Source of the DNA: Sabellastarte sp. h YS-2021
Lineage: Eukaryota; Annelida; Polychaeta; Sabellida; Sabellidae
Reading direction: 5' to 3'
Length of the DNA stretch: 64,000 nucleotides
NCBI GenBank assembly: GCA_964017235.1
Contig: OZ024936.1
Location: 29,410,040-29,474,039 of the forward strand
Below are positions 32,874 through 44,020 of the stretch, piece by piece. Below the pieces are notes generated by a model, which was not told the DNA's origin, made no database searches, and was given only the letters and a program-made list of their open reading frames with translations. Position 1 is the stretch's first letter, and each line of letters begins with the position of its first letter. The position numbers and the translations under genes are program-made.

Positions 32874-34018
32874 ACCCCACAGCCCTTAAGGGCTGTTGGG
32901 GTATTGTTTTCACCCATGGTGTCCGGATGGGCGGGTGGGTGGGTGTCAGGAAAAAGTTTGTCCGGGCTGTATCTCAGAAACCATAGGGTGTAGGAAGTTG
33001 ATACTTGGTAAGGACAGTGGTTATGGGGTGTAGGTGTGCAACATCATGGTGTGACCTTGATTTGACCTTGCTGTAGTAACCTTGACCTGTAAAATCTTGT
33101 CCGGGCTATATCTCGAAAACCGTAAGGTGTAGGAAGTTGATACTTGGTAGGGATATTGGTTAGGGGGTGTAGGTGTGCAACATCATGGTCTGACCTTTGA
33201 CCTTGCTGTAGTGACCTTGACCTATAAATCTTGTCCGGGCTATATCTCGGAAACCGTGAGGTGTAGGAAGTTTATACTTACTGGGGACATTGGTTAGGGG
33301 GTGTAGGTGTGCAACGTTATGGTCTGACCTTGATTTGACCTTTAACCTTGCTGTAATGACCTTGACCTATAAAATTTTGTCCAGGCTATATCTCAGAAAC
33401 CATAAGGTGTAGGAAGTTGGTGCTCGTTAGGGACATTGGTTAGGCGTTGTAGGTGTGCAGCATCATGGTGTGACATTGATTTGACCTTGTTGTAGTGACC
33501 TTGACCTTTAAAATCTTGTTGCACCTTTGGGTCTGTCTTTTGATGCAGATTAAGCACTGTTAAAGCAATATTAGAATTCATTTTAATTAGAATTTTACTT
33601 TTACAACTTCCCATTGTAACAGATGGAATTTCATCAAGTGAGCCACAGATTTTGCTCCAACAACACACAGGAGCATTCATTGAATGTTTTACCACTTCTG
33701 TATGCATGGTAATATTCAAAACATCCAAACCATAATTCGGCCATGCCAAATGTAGATAAAGAGTGTCGTAATGATTAGTTTACTGATTAATGCTGTCATC
33801 TTGGTATTGAATTGTCTTGTTTTAATACTTCATCTTTACATGCATTATCTTTTTCTTGGACATTATTTTCTCTATTTAAACATTGTTTGGACCTTTATAT
33901 AACTGACAGTGCTCTGAAAGTATCCTGAACTTTTTACTGATACAGTACCTCTATATCTCATGGTGTTAAAAATATTTCCCTAGGCTGTGGGGTACGGGCA
34001 TCTCTGATGCTATTTTAT
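32874..34018 (+). mobile_element. Family A Helentron-like element, copy 3 (most complete)
   Basis: Starts TACCCCACAGCCCTTAAGGGCTGTTGGGGTA, then four ~134-146-bp units (~32965, 33104, 33238, 33384). The unique 3' body runs 33530-33950, including TTGAATTGTCTTGTTTTAATAC and TTTAAACATTGTTTGGACC. The end is CCCTAGGCTGTGGGGTACGGGCATCTCTGATGC. This uninterrupted copy gives the empty-site reference for the insertions in copy 1. Confidence 0.72.
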
Positions 34019-34284
34019 TTGTATACCAAACAAGAATAATTTTATAAATATATTCTTGTAGTTTAGTGGATGTTTACACTCCCCTGAATGAGTAAACTTA
34101 AGTGAGGATTGGGTTAGGATTATTTATTCATGGGGTAGCTTGTGTTTCAACCTGCATTATTCAGATACAAAGTCATGAACTGGAAAACAAATACATACAG
34201 TAAATACAACTGTAAGGAAAGGTGTGACCTTATAGCGTTATGTTCCACAAAGTTTTAATCCCTGGTGTAACAGGCTGGCTTTGT
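34019..34284. other. Intergenic, nothing recognised
   Basis: No gene or repeat family recognised. Confidence 0.35.
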
Positions 34285-34663
34285 CAGGGTTCCTACATCC
34301 TTGAAAATCCTTGAAAAAAATTGCATCATTTTCAAGGCCTTGAAAGTCCTTGAATTTGGCCAAAATTGAATAAAATCTTTGAAAAATCCTGTATCTGCAT
34401 CATTTAGTTTTACGGCTATGGCAGACTCAGACTATCTAGTCTGAACAAAGTTTATGTAAAAATATTTATTTATTAGATGTGTTTACTAGCATTGTTGTAA
34501 TGAGTTTATAAAATGTTAAAATCATGTGACAAGTAAAAAAAAAATTTGTGGGAAGAACGGAAGGAAGCTAGAAGGGGAGGTAAAGGAGGCCGTTGCCTTA
34601 AGATATATCCTTGAGAATTGAAAAGACCTTGAATCCAGTTATCAAATGTCTGTGGGAACCCTG
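34285..34663. mobile_element. TIR element (CAGGGTTCC ends), 5-bp duplication
   Basis: Ends CAGGGTTCCTACA and TGTGGGAACCCTG are inverted. TTTGT flanks both sides (34280-34284, 34664-34668). The interior is rich in CCTTGAAAATCCTTGAAA repeats. 379 bp, no transposase. Its ends resemble those of the element in the D2 leader. Confidence 0.75.
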
Positions 34664-35481
34664 TTTGTGTTATTGGAGAAATTTGCTTTAATATAATGAT
34701 AATGTGGTATTCTCCCTTAACCATTAGAACAGTTAGCTATAAAAACAAGCACAAAGTTTTAATATGTAGCAGATTAAAATCCATAAAGTTTGTGAATATG
34801 CTAGATTCTGATAGGTTTTCAAACATTTTAAAATGTTCACATTAAGTGCCAACGTAATGTTTATTCTTCATTGATTTAGTAATTATCTATCACTTGGTGG
34901 ATATTAAGCAGAGTCATAGTTCAATTGGCAGTTTAGTACCATGGAGGTGAACTCATATATATATATGGGTGATGATTGGGTGTACTATTACGCAGAGTTA
35001 CAATCCATAGTTCCCTCATTGATAGTTGGATAGCAGAAGTTGTGTTGTCCTAGGCTGTTCAGTACTAGAGTCATTTCATTAACATACACATTAATGTTTT
35101 GCTTTTTGGCATTGTATCTTATTAATAGGCCTAATATATGTATGTCAGATATATATAGATATTTACTTGACATGTGTTTTTTACTGCTTTCATATATATT
35201 TATTTTTACACGTTAGTTTTAATATTTATTACAATCTAGATAAAAACATATTTTTAGACAGATTCAGTATGTATTTAATACTTTCACATTTTGTCTGTGT
35301 TTTAAATGGCTTGTAGGACAATAAATGTAAAGTTAATATTTATTTGATATTTTTCTTGTTGTCAACTGACAGAATTGCTGACATAGTGGCGAGGTTTTGT
35401 TTGTTTAATATCCACCACACAATGTATTGAACCTAAATTCAATTGGTATTACAAATGTCTAAACAAGCATAGATTTTTAGC
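34664..35481. other. AT-rich intergenic, nothing recognised
   Basis: Contains a short TATATATATA stretch (~34957). No gene recognised. Confidence 0.35.
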
Positions 35482-35784
35482 TTTTATTGTGTTAATATAG
35501 CTTACCTAAATGACAATTAGCTACACCAGTTGGCACCAAACAGTCCTGCCAAACACCAGAAAAAGATGTTATGTGCAAGCACCGCAGGACCGGTCGTATG
35601 GTGCATTTGCTAAGTGACGTTACCTACTTCCTTCGTGTCTAGACAGAGTGATGTCATAGCATTTTTTTCGTTTGGTGCATTTGCATTCAGACACTTTTCG
35701 GAATTTGAAAAGAACTTTGTATAATTCATCAAGAACACATTTAATTTCTTCAAATACTTTATACCAAGTCATTCTACATATATC

Positions 35785-36990
35785 ATGGCCTCACCAGGAC
35801 AGAAACGTGGAGTTTTGGGCATTCTTATGGCCGTGTTCAACCTACACAGTAAGTGTGTGAGGTGACTCGATCTGGGGAGTGATCCATGTTTTGAATAAAG
35901 ACTGTCAACTCTGTAATTCTTTAATTTCTGATCAGAAGTCCCAGCTTGCTACCCCCAGTTATTAGACCCGAAAAGAAAAGAAGATGGCTAGTCCACACCC
36001 CGCCTCTCTAGTACCTTCTGGATCTGTTCAGATCCTAGGACAGGTTAATGTCAGTCTTTCTAACAGTCAGAAAATGGTAGCTGATAAGAAGAACGTTACT
36101 CCAACAAAAGAAACTACCAAGAAGTCATCCAGCTATTCTTCTACTGATGAAATCAAGGCACTGGATGCTAAGTGGTTGGAGAGGTTCTCCAGACTTGAGG
36201 CCCCTGCTACTGCCAGAGTTTCCAACCACCTACTGGTTAACCTACTTTTTAGCAGATTTCAATACTAGTATCACCCAAGAAGCAGTCATCGGTTAGTGCA
36301 CTCACCTCATAGATAGACGTTTTATTCAGCTTGTTGGAATGGTCAGTCAGACCTCTGCAAGTTGGCCAGTTACGGGTTCCGGTGAGATGCCAGTTATTCA
36401 GTCTACCACACCAGTCTGCCGATTTAGTACCAGCCAGGCCCCTATCGATACCACCCTGAAGGGTCAACCTGCTACATCAGGTGTCAGTGATGTTCATCAC
36501 CAGTCTGTAATTCCAATGCTGCAGCCTGGTAGACTGGCCAGCCAGTTTGCTGCCACCAAGCCTTTGATCAGTACCAGTGATAAGGTCCTATCTACAACTT
36601 TAACTGCTGGTGCTGCCTCCCAGTATCCAGACTCTGATTTTGAACAACAAACTGACTCCACTTACGCTGTCCATCCCTTTGAGGAAGAGGGCAAAATGTC
36701 TGACCAGGAAGCCGGCTTACCAGAACATTAACCTGATCAACAAATATCAGAGGAGCAAAACTACCGGGAAATAGTTAGAGGTGTCAGATCCTTTATGGGT
36801 TAGTACCAGGCACCTGTGTTGGAAAGTTCAGCTTCCTCTCAAGATGATAACCCTTTCAACTTCAACCCAATCAACTGGTAAAATGTCGGTGAAACTTCCA
36901 TCAGATGACTTGCTCTGCTGGAAGTGTGAGAAGCTGAACCTGACACTGACAGAAAGCTACCCTTACTGTACTACTGATACCAGTGTACTG
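35785..36990 (+). pseudogene. D3 gag-like remnant
   Basis: Starts MASPGQKRGV, like D7's MSSPDQKRGA, with scattered Cys codons. Frames break repeatedly. The conserved gag block GKMSVKLPSDDLL...CEKLNLTL is at ~36880-36950. A later RG-like stretch (~37205) may be its C-terminus. Confidence 0.6.
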
Positions 36991-37299
36991 TCTTAAGGAC
37001 CAGTTTGTTAAAAGTTCCTCACACTCAAAGGTAGTATGATGTGTATTCAGATAAGAAAGACTTTACCAGGTCGAAAGTTACTGGCCTAATGAACTGGTAA
37101 AACTCAGTAGTGCTTTCACCAGAATTACGCAACCATCCTTGCCTGCAAAATCACAAGCTTCCCAGCCCATAGCACAGGAAACTTCGTCGAAATGGGATAG
37201 GTTTGGCCAGCTCTCGTGGTCAATATAAAAGAGGTTGAGTCAAGGCCTCCAACTACTTACAGTGACTGGCTAAGGGGAAACTAGTATTACTGTGTAACC

Positions 37300-38531
37300 C
37301 AGAGGGGTTTTGTGGAAATGGCTAGAATAATTGCCAATGTAAATTGTTTTGTTCTGAACCATGTACCTTTTATTGCAGGGCAGCCGCAACACAAAGGCAT
37401 AACACCCATTCTAAAGCAAACTATGTGAAAGGTGTTTCCTTTGTACATCATTTGCCTTCTGTCCAATCTGTCAATAATGTTCCCAATGTTGCTCAAAAAT
37501 CTGCCAGATACAGCCAGTTTTGGAAAACTTGGGGTGCCCTAGGGGCAGCCCCAAGGTCGAAAGAATCCTCAGCAAAGGCTACACCCTCCCTGCTGGAACC
37601 AAACCACTTTGACCATGTCTCCAATAATAATAAGTGGCTGTTTACATCCCTCAGGAACAGCTATCTGAAGGAGGCATTACATGCACTTATTCAATAAAAT
37701 GCAGTAGAAAGGTCAGAACTGTGATATCTCTAAAACAAGTTCATCTAGTTCGGCTCCACATGAGACGAATCCGGTATCACCTAAAAAATCATTGGAGAAT
37801 CCCAGAATCACTAGTCTAAGAAAGGTGATAACAATCTCAAGATCTCTCCAACCACACTTACAAAGGTGGATCCAAGAGGAAAGGTTAGAAACTACACCCA
37901 CTCAGCCATATTCTTCAGATCTTTACAGATGCCTCAAGAAAAGGCTGGAGCACTCACTTAGGAGATCTCACAAGAGGGACCTGAGGCCCCTGCCAGAAAG
38001 CAATTTACATATAAACTACCTCGAACTAAATGTGGTCTTCTTGGCCCTAAAAGAGTTTCAAGACCTCTGTACAGACATATTTGTACTCATAGCAAAAAAC
38101 AACACCACAGTTGTTACCTACATAAACATGGAAGGTGACATGAGGTCGGGTTCATTGTGTGCCCTACTGTGGAGAATCCTGACCTGGTGCTCCAAGAAGC
38201 AGGTGACTCAAGGTCCGACACATTCCAGGCTGGCTGAATGTGGTTGCAGACAAGCTATCCAGACTAGGCCAGACCGTCCAAATAGAGTTAGCTCTCCTTC
38301 CAGAGGTCTTCCAGTTGATCTGCACCAGGTGGACCAACCTCAATTAAATAGACCTATTTGCATCGAGGTTCAACAACATGTTATCTGAGTTTATGTCACC
38401 AGTTTTAGACTCCCTAGCCGGGCAGTCGATGCTCTCAGTCTACTTTGGTAGGATCTGGACTGCCTTCCCAACAGCAGCAAGGTGGGCAAGGTGGTGGCAA
38501 AACTAAAAGACCACCCATGCAGGAGAATCAT
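37300..38531 (+). pseudogene. D3 RT N-terminus, RNase H, methyltransferase-like remnant
   Basis: The pre-RT segment FWKTWGALGA (~37520) is followed within ~200 bp by RRIRYHLKNHWRIPESL, which normally lies after the palm, so the catalytic palm is deleted near 37710. RNase H follows with FTDAS-like sequence (~37920) and IAKNNTTVVTYI (the third acidic residue is Asn), then IDLFASRFNN (~38350). Stops and frameshifts throughout. The CAGGAGAATCA/TTCTGATTGC codons are split by the family S insertion and resume at 40008. Confidence 0.7.
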
Positions 38532-40007
38532 GGTATCCACCGGATGCCTCCGGGGGATACTTTGGTTTAGCGTTCGCTACACCACCACCGCGCAGAGAGA
38601 TTTTCAGCATTACCAAGAGGAAAACTACACCAAGAGGAAAACTACACCAGCTAGGTTCACCAAATTTGCAGGATATCGTCATTGGGGGATAAGCTTCTCT
38701 GGGACTGAAAATAGCCTCATTCTGAAAAAACAAGATGGCCGCCGTGGGCATTTCTTTAAAAATAATCTACATTTTTCTACTGGCTGTTTCTCATAGGTAG
38801 AAGGTTGAATCTCTTCATAGGTGATATGTATAAAGATATACATGTCCTCTACAACCATGTACATATTTGACCTTGAAGCTCTCAATTCAAGGTCATCCAC
38901 GGAGTGCCGAAGTAACCCACATAGCGGACTTTAAAAGTGCCTATATCTCCCTTATTATTGGTCCTAGAGGTTTGCAATGTGAAACCAACCTATAGGAAAT
39001 CATGTGCTGCGAATCTTCTGATGTTGTCAGATTTGACCTTGGACCCCTCCTTCAACGTCAAACGAGGATAGCCAAACTTAAAAGTGCTTATATCTCGCTT
39101 ATGATTGCTCGTACAGGTTTGGGATGGTAAGCCAACCCATAGGAAATCATGAGGTGGGAATCTTTTGGTGTGGTCGGATTTGACCTTGGGCCCCTCCTTC
39201 AAGGTCAAACGAGGATAGCCAAACTTAAAAGTGCTTATAACTCGCTTATTATTGGTCCTAGAGGTTTGGGATGGTAAACCAACCTATAGGAAATCATGGG
39301 CTGGAAATCTTTTGGTGTGGTCGGATTTGACCTTTGGCCCCTCCTTCAAGTTCAAACGAGGAGAGCCAAACTTAAAAGTGTTTATAACTTGCTTATTATT
39401 GATCCTAGAGGTTTTGGATGGTAAACCAACCTATAGGAAATCATGGGCAGGGAATCTGTTGGTGTGGTCGGATTTGACCTTGGGCCCCTACTTCAAGGTC
39501 AAACGAGGATAGCCAAACTTAAAAGTGCTTATAACTCACTTATTATTGGTCTTAGAGGTTTGGGATGGTAAACCAACCTATAGGAAATCATGGGCAGGGA
39601 ATCTGTTGGTGTGGTCGGATTTGACCTTGGTCCCCTACTTCAAGGTCAAACGAGGATAGCCAAACTTAAAAGTGCTTATAACTCACTTATTATTGGTCCT
39701 AGAGGTTTTGGATGGTAAACCAACCTATAGGAAATCATGAGCTGGGAATCTTTTGGTGTGGTCGGATTTGACCTTTGGCCCCTCCTTCAAGGTCAAACGA
39801 GGATAGCCAAACTTAACAGTGCTTATAACACGCTTATTATTGCTCCTAGAAGTTTACAATGTGAAACCAACTCATACAAAATCTTAGGCTAGGAATCTTC
39901 TGATGTTAGATTTGGCCTTTGGCTTCTCCTTCAAGGTCAAACTATGGTTCACTGGCTTTGGTGAGTTGTCTTTCCGGTGGATACAGTTCTCCAATGCGTA
40001 GGTCTAG
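38532..40007 (+). mobile_element. Family S Helentron-like element, copy 4, clean insertion
   Basis: Host DIRS sequence AGGAGAATCAT/TCTGATTGCTCC (intact in D2 ~29820 and D6 ~50995) is split between the two Ts. The element starts GGTATCCACCGGATGCCTCCGGGGGATAC, ends CCGGTGGATAC...GCGTAGGTCTAG, and has no target duplication. The start palindrome recurs inverted near the 3' end. The body is about seven S units of 147 bp (spacing measured at 39234, 39381, 39528 and 39675). A T/T site, a CTAG end and subterminal inverted repeats match Helentron-associated (HINE) elements. Confidence 0.82.
38930..39930 (+). repeat. 147-bp S tandem array
   Basis: Units share TTATAACTCGCTTATTATTGG, CCAACCTATAGGAAATCATG and TTTGACCTTTGGCCCCTCC-TTCAAGGTCAAACGAGG. 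Spacing is exactly 147 bp for several consecutive units. Confidence 0.92.
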
Positions 40008-40788
40008 TTCTGATTGCTCCAGGGTGGCTCAACATGCCCCAGGTCTGGGATCTGGTAGCCATGTTCATCCAGATCCCTCTGTGTCTGCCTTACCTGCCCA
40101 ATCTTTTGACTCAATCGTTCAATCAGACTCCACACAAGAATCATCAAAACTGAATCTCCAAGGCTTGCTTCTAGAGCCTCAGCCATCAAAGAGCAAGGCT
40201 TCTCTGAGGCAGTGACAGCGCGAATTTACAAAATGGTGCCACAATAATCAGGTGTACTTTAGGGCACAACCTATCAATTCAATGGCCAACTTCCTGCTGT
40301 ACTTGTTCCAGGATAGGAAGTTACAGCCAAGGACTATAGATGGCTATAGATCAGCCATAGTATGCAAACTGTGAAACTTGCCCATAAATGTCAGCAAAAA
40401 TGAAAGTCTCACGCGTCACCTCAGGGTCACAAAGGCATCCCATCTGGGAACCTTTCCTTGGTCCTGCACAAATTGACAAAGGGTCCCTTTTAATTCCTTA
40501 AAGATGTATCCTTGAAACATCTGACCTTCATGACTGTATTCCTCTTAGCTCTGGGTTCATGAGCTTAGGGACAAACCCAAGGTTCCTGGATGTATACCTA
40601 GTTGGAATCTCTCCTTGGTTCTACATTAGCTCTCAATATCAGTCAAGATAAAAATCTTAAAAGATTCTTCACTTCCACAGGGACAAACTTAAGATTCCTG
40701 GATGTAGCCCTAGTTGGAATATCTCCTTGGTTATACATTAGCTGACAAAGCCTTAGTCTTAAATGAATTTTCCATAAGTTATTATCTT
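40008..40788 (+). pseudogene. D3 methyltransferase-like tail and recombinase N-terminus
   Basis: Resumes with the IAPGWxNMP-like codons, then EQGFSEAV-like sequence (~40190) and the core-binding domain (PRTIDGYRSAIV, ~40330) up to HLTFMTVFLLALGS (~40550). After that a ~70-bp segment (GGACAAAC-CAAGATTCCTGGATGTA...CTCCTTGGTT) occurs twice (~40568 and ~40680). The catalytic C-terminus is absent. Confidence 0.65.
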
Positions 40789-41186
40789 TTTTATTCCATT
40801 AATACATCTTCTCTAATGGACAGTTAGCTAGGCTATACCACCAGTGCAAGCTGGCCCTGCCAAATGCCAGAAAAAGACGTTTCTGTCTCCACTAGCTGAG
40901 CCAGCTATGTGCACTCCACTCGATAGCTGTTGTGACCTACTTCCTTCCTGGCTAGAGAATGTGACGTCATTACATCTTTTTCATTTGGCACATGTGCTTT
41001 CAAGACACATTTTGAAGAACTCTTGAAATTCAAAGATATTTTGTAAAATACTTTAAATACTTACTTTGAGAAAATTAACAGTTAAAAGACTTACCTTGAC
41101 ACAAATTTTATGTAGAACTGTTTTATAAATAACATGGTGTAACTAGTACAGAAAAGAGTGGCCTGTGGGTTTAATCAGCTATTGCA

Positions 41187-42570
41187 ATGTGCATGTTGCT
41201 GGACAAGGGTCAGGGATCAGACCCCTTTGTGATGCATAAAGAGTGTAATTTCTGCAATTACCTCACACAAGAACAATGTCAACCTGTTAAAGAAAATAAA
41301 GAGAGATTCCCACCGTCTAAATCTAGTCCTCTCAAGAAAGAACTGAAAGCTTACCAGAAATGGTCAGAAATACTCTCAAGATTGGAAGCATTCACTTGTG
41401 AAACCAACTGACCAACCAATCTTTGTGCCAATTAATGTCACTTGAACCAAGTTGCCACCAGCTGGTGCAGTTAGTAGTGATAGACCTTTCCTGCCACTGA
41501 CCAGACCAACACTGACCAGGCTCCTGCTGCTACGTCAGATACCAGGTCACCTTATCAAGAGGACTGAAACTTAGATCTAGAATGGGCCTCAGATACTGCC
41601 TTAGATCCTGCTGATGACTTGTCACCAGTGAGAAAAGGGAGAGCTGTCAGACCATGAGGCCAAACCAGCTACAACCAAGCTTGACCATCAGAGAATGTGT
41701 CAGGAGCATTAGGTCCTACTGGGGATGGAACCATATCCCAGATTTTAACACCTCTGATGGCAACCCCTTTACTGATTTCAGATCACAACCAACTGGCAAG
41801 ATCTCATTGAATCTGCAAACCAATAACTGGCTTTGTAGAAAACTAAAAAAACTGAACTTAACACTGGTTAAGGACTATCCCTCCAGAATTTCAGAGGCAG
41901 TCTGCAGCAGGACCAGTTTGTGAAGACACCTCAGTCCCAGGGGCTTACCTCTACACCACCTTCGTCACAACAGATCTCCCAAAGAGTCAACATATATATG
42001 CAACCAGGCAGCCAGTGCCTCACCAGAGAGAAGGACAATATGCTGGCTCTACTTAAGATCATAAAGGTGACCAGGCCAATGAAAAGTCATCGGTGAAAGC
42101 CAGGGTTGCACTAAGAGCTATAATACCTTGTGAACATTAATCGGAGTATTAGCTTAGGAATGGCCAGAAAAAAAGCAGCAAATCTCAGAATTTGTGTTTG
42201 TTTCTATGGCCAACACCACTCTGGCAAGGAGGGATGCATATATTGACCATCTCAGATCTGGCATCAAGCAAGATACTGGTGTAGCCCTCAGAAATACCCC
42301 TCTGCATCTGGCCACACTGTTTCCTGACACTGTACTTCAAAAGGATGAGGACAAGATATCTCGGTATGACAGCAGATGCTACAGCTGTGGCTGATCACAC
42401 AGAAAAGGACATTATCACCCTTATACTCACTCCACCAAGTCTTCGCAGGATACCGGCCATAGTTCTGGACAACAACCCTGGAAGATTATCAGTTCACATG
42501 GCCAAAGTAAGAAAGGTCAGGGCAAGGCCTCAAATGACTCATCCTGATTGGCCAAGGCTCTTCATATAAA
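41187..42570 (+). pseudogene. D4 gag-like remnant
   Basis: Cys motif MLLDKGQGSDPF...CNFCNYLTQEQ (41187-41290), the conserved RSYWGWNHIPDF...GKISLNLQTNNWLCRKLKKLN block (41690-41860), then LGLFPDTVL-like and Gly/Arg-rich sequence to ~42565. It has several frameshifts and ends in an AAATGAC stop/start overlap like D2 and D5. Confidence 0.65.
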
Positions 42571-42576
42571 TGACAA

Positions 42577-43537
42577 ATGCTGTATAAACCATGTTGGTTC
42601 TGTAAGGCGAGCCAGGATGAGAGAGACTTTTGTACCTTCTGCAAGACTTTTACCATGTGTAAACAGTGCCTTAAATGTACAAAATGTTCAGAATTTAAAT
42701 GTAAATTGTCAGGTCTATCATGCACCTTTTGTTGCTGGGCAGCTGCAAAGAAAGGGTTAAAAGACCCATTGTAAAGCCAATAAATTCTGTAAAAGGTGTT
42801 TCCTATTGCCTTTTTTGAAACCTGCCACAAATGTCAACACAGCTGCTATAAATCTGCCTATAGGGGCCAGAATGCACCAGTTTTGGAAAACATTACCAAG
42901 CCAACCCCAAGGTCATAAGACTCCTCAAGGAAGGATACAGCCTTCCCTTCTGAAACAGGGCAACTCTGACAAGGTCGCCAATAATCATAATTTGCTATGT
43001 ACATCCCACAGTATCAGTTTCCTTATAGAGGTATTACATGTACTTGCAAAAACAAGTAGTAGAAAAAGTCCAGACTAGAGCATCTCTGGCTTCTCTTGTT
43101 TCCTAAACCCAACAACAAGTGGAGACCTATCCTAGATCTGAACTCACTGAACAAGTCAGAAAAATTCAAAATGGAAACACCAGAAAGTATTAGGACCTTC
43201 CACCAAACAGGCCAATGGATAACATCCGTTGGTTTGAAGGATGCTTACTTATCCCAATAAACCCACAGTCCAGAAAATACCTATGTTTTCAGGTACCAGA
43301 TCAATCCTATCAATTCAAAGCTCTACTGTTAGGTCTGTTCACTGCTCCAAAGGAATTCACAATGGTGGTCAAGAAAGTCAAGCTGATGGCTCAAAACAAG
43401 GATATAAAAATCCTCCAGTACCTAAACAATTGGCTGATCAGAGCCAAATCCAACCATACCTGTTTCCAGCATATACAGACCCTAGTAGCTCTGTGTTAGG
43501 GACTAGGTTGGATATTGAATATAGACAAATCAATTTG
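42577..43537 (+). pseudogene. D4 reverse transcriptase, upstream part
   Basis: Begins with a Cys-rich stretch (CWFC...CTFC...CKQCLKCTKC...CTFCC, 42590-42750). The LPIGARMHQFWKT pre-RT segment and palm follow (KYLCF...LLLGLFTAPKEFTMVV). The catalytic motif reads QYLNNW, so both catalytic aspartates of YLDD are replaced. The frame runs into TTTG|TTTT at 43538 where D5 is inserted and continues at 53844 with GYQFHLKEG. Confidence 0.75.
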
Positions 43538-43590
43538 TTTTATTGAGTTTTATTGCGTTAATTCAGTTTTATTGCGTTAATATATCTTGC
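43538..43590 (+). repeat. Triplicated left edge of D5
   Basis: TTTTATTG[A/C]G occurs three times in ~40 bp (43538, 43548, 43567), twice followed by TTAAT. The other left edges show it once. Confidence 0.8.
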
Positions 43591-44020
43591 CTAGTGGACA
43601 GATGCATTTGTCCGGTGCCCTGCCGGTCTCGCCAAATGTTAGGAAAAAACATCCTGAGCTGGGCTCTGGCCGGGACCGGTAGTGTTTCATTCACTCGCCA
43701 GGTGGCTGTGTAGCCTCCCTGCTGGTGCACTGCGCATGCTTGAGCATGCGCTCTTCCACTTTTTGTTTGGCGCTAAAGGAATTAGTCAGTTTTTTGACAA
43801 GGTTTATGAAATTACGCAAGGTTTACGAAATTTAAATATTTATCAATATATATCAACGAAAGTGCTTTTATTTGAATTCTGGATTATTATGGCATCACCA
43901 GGAAGTTTGAAGGGGCAGATGCACGGTACATTGCATGGCCACATTTGACTTACATGAGAAGTGCGCGTGTTTTGAGGCACTGTTATCCCGGGGGAACGTA
44001 CGCCTAAAACGTCTGCTTCT

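Larger units (their letters stand above)
35482..40788 (+). mobile_element. DIRS element D3, 3' truncated
   Basis: Left terminal repeat 35482-35695 (TTTTATTGTGTTAATATAGC..., decayed CRE GTGATGTCATAGC). Then gag, an RT N-terminal piece, RNase H, the methyltransferase-like module and part of the recombinase. A family S element (38532-40007) interrupts the methyltransferase-like module. No right repeat or internal complementary region is found; the copy stops where D4 begins, and nothing resembling its remainder follows D4's right edge. Confidence 0.75.

Noticed and set aside
32604..32993. 129-codon open stretch
   Set aside because: Runs into the family A terminal palindrome and repeats; chance open frame in AT-rich sequence.
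38930..39930. Repeated open frames encoding similar ~70-residue peptides in the 147-bp array
   Set aside because: 147 is divisible by three, so any stop-free frame stays open through the array on either strand; no start or splice context.
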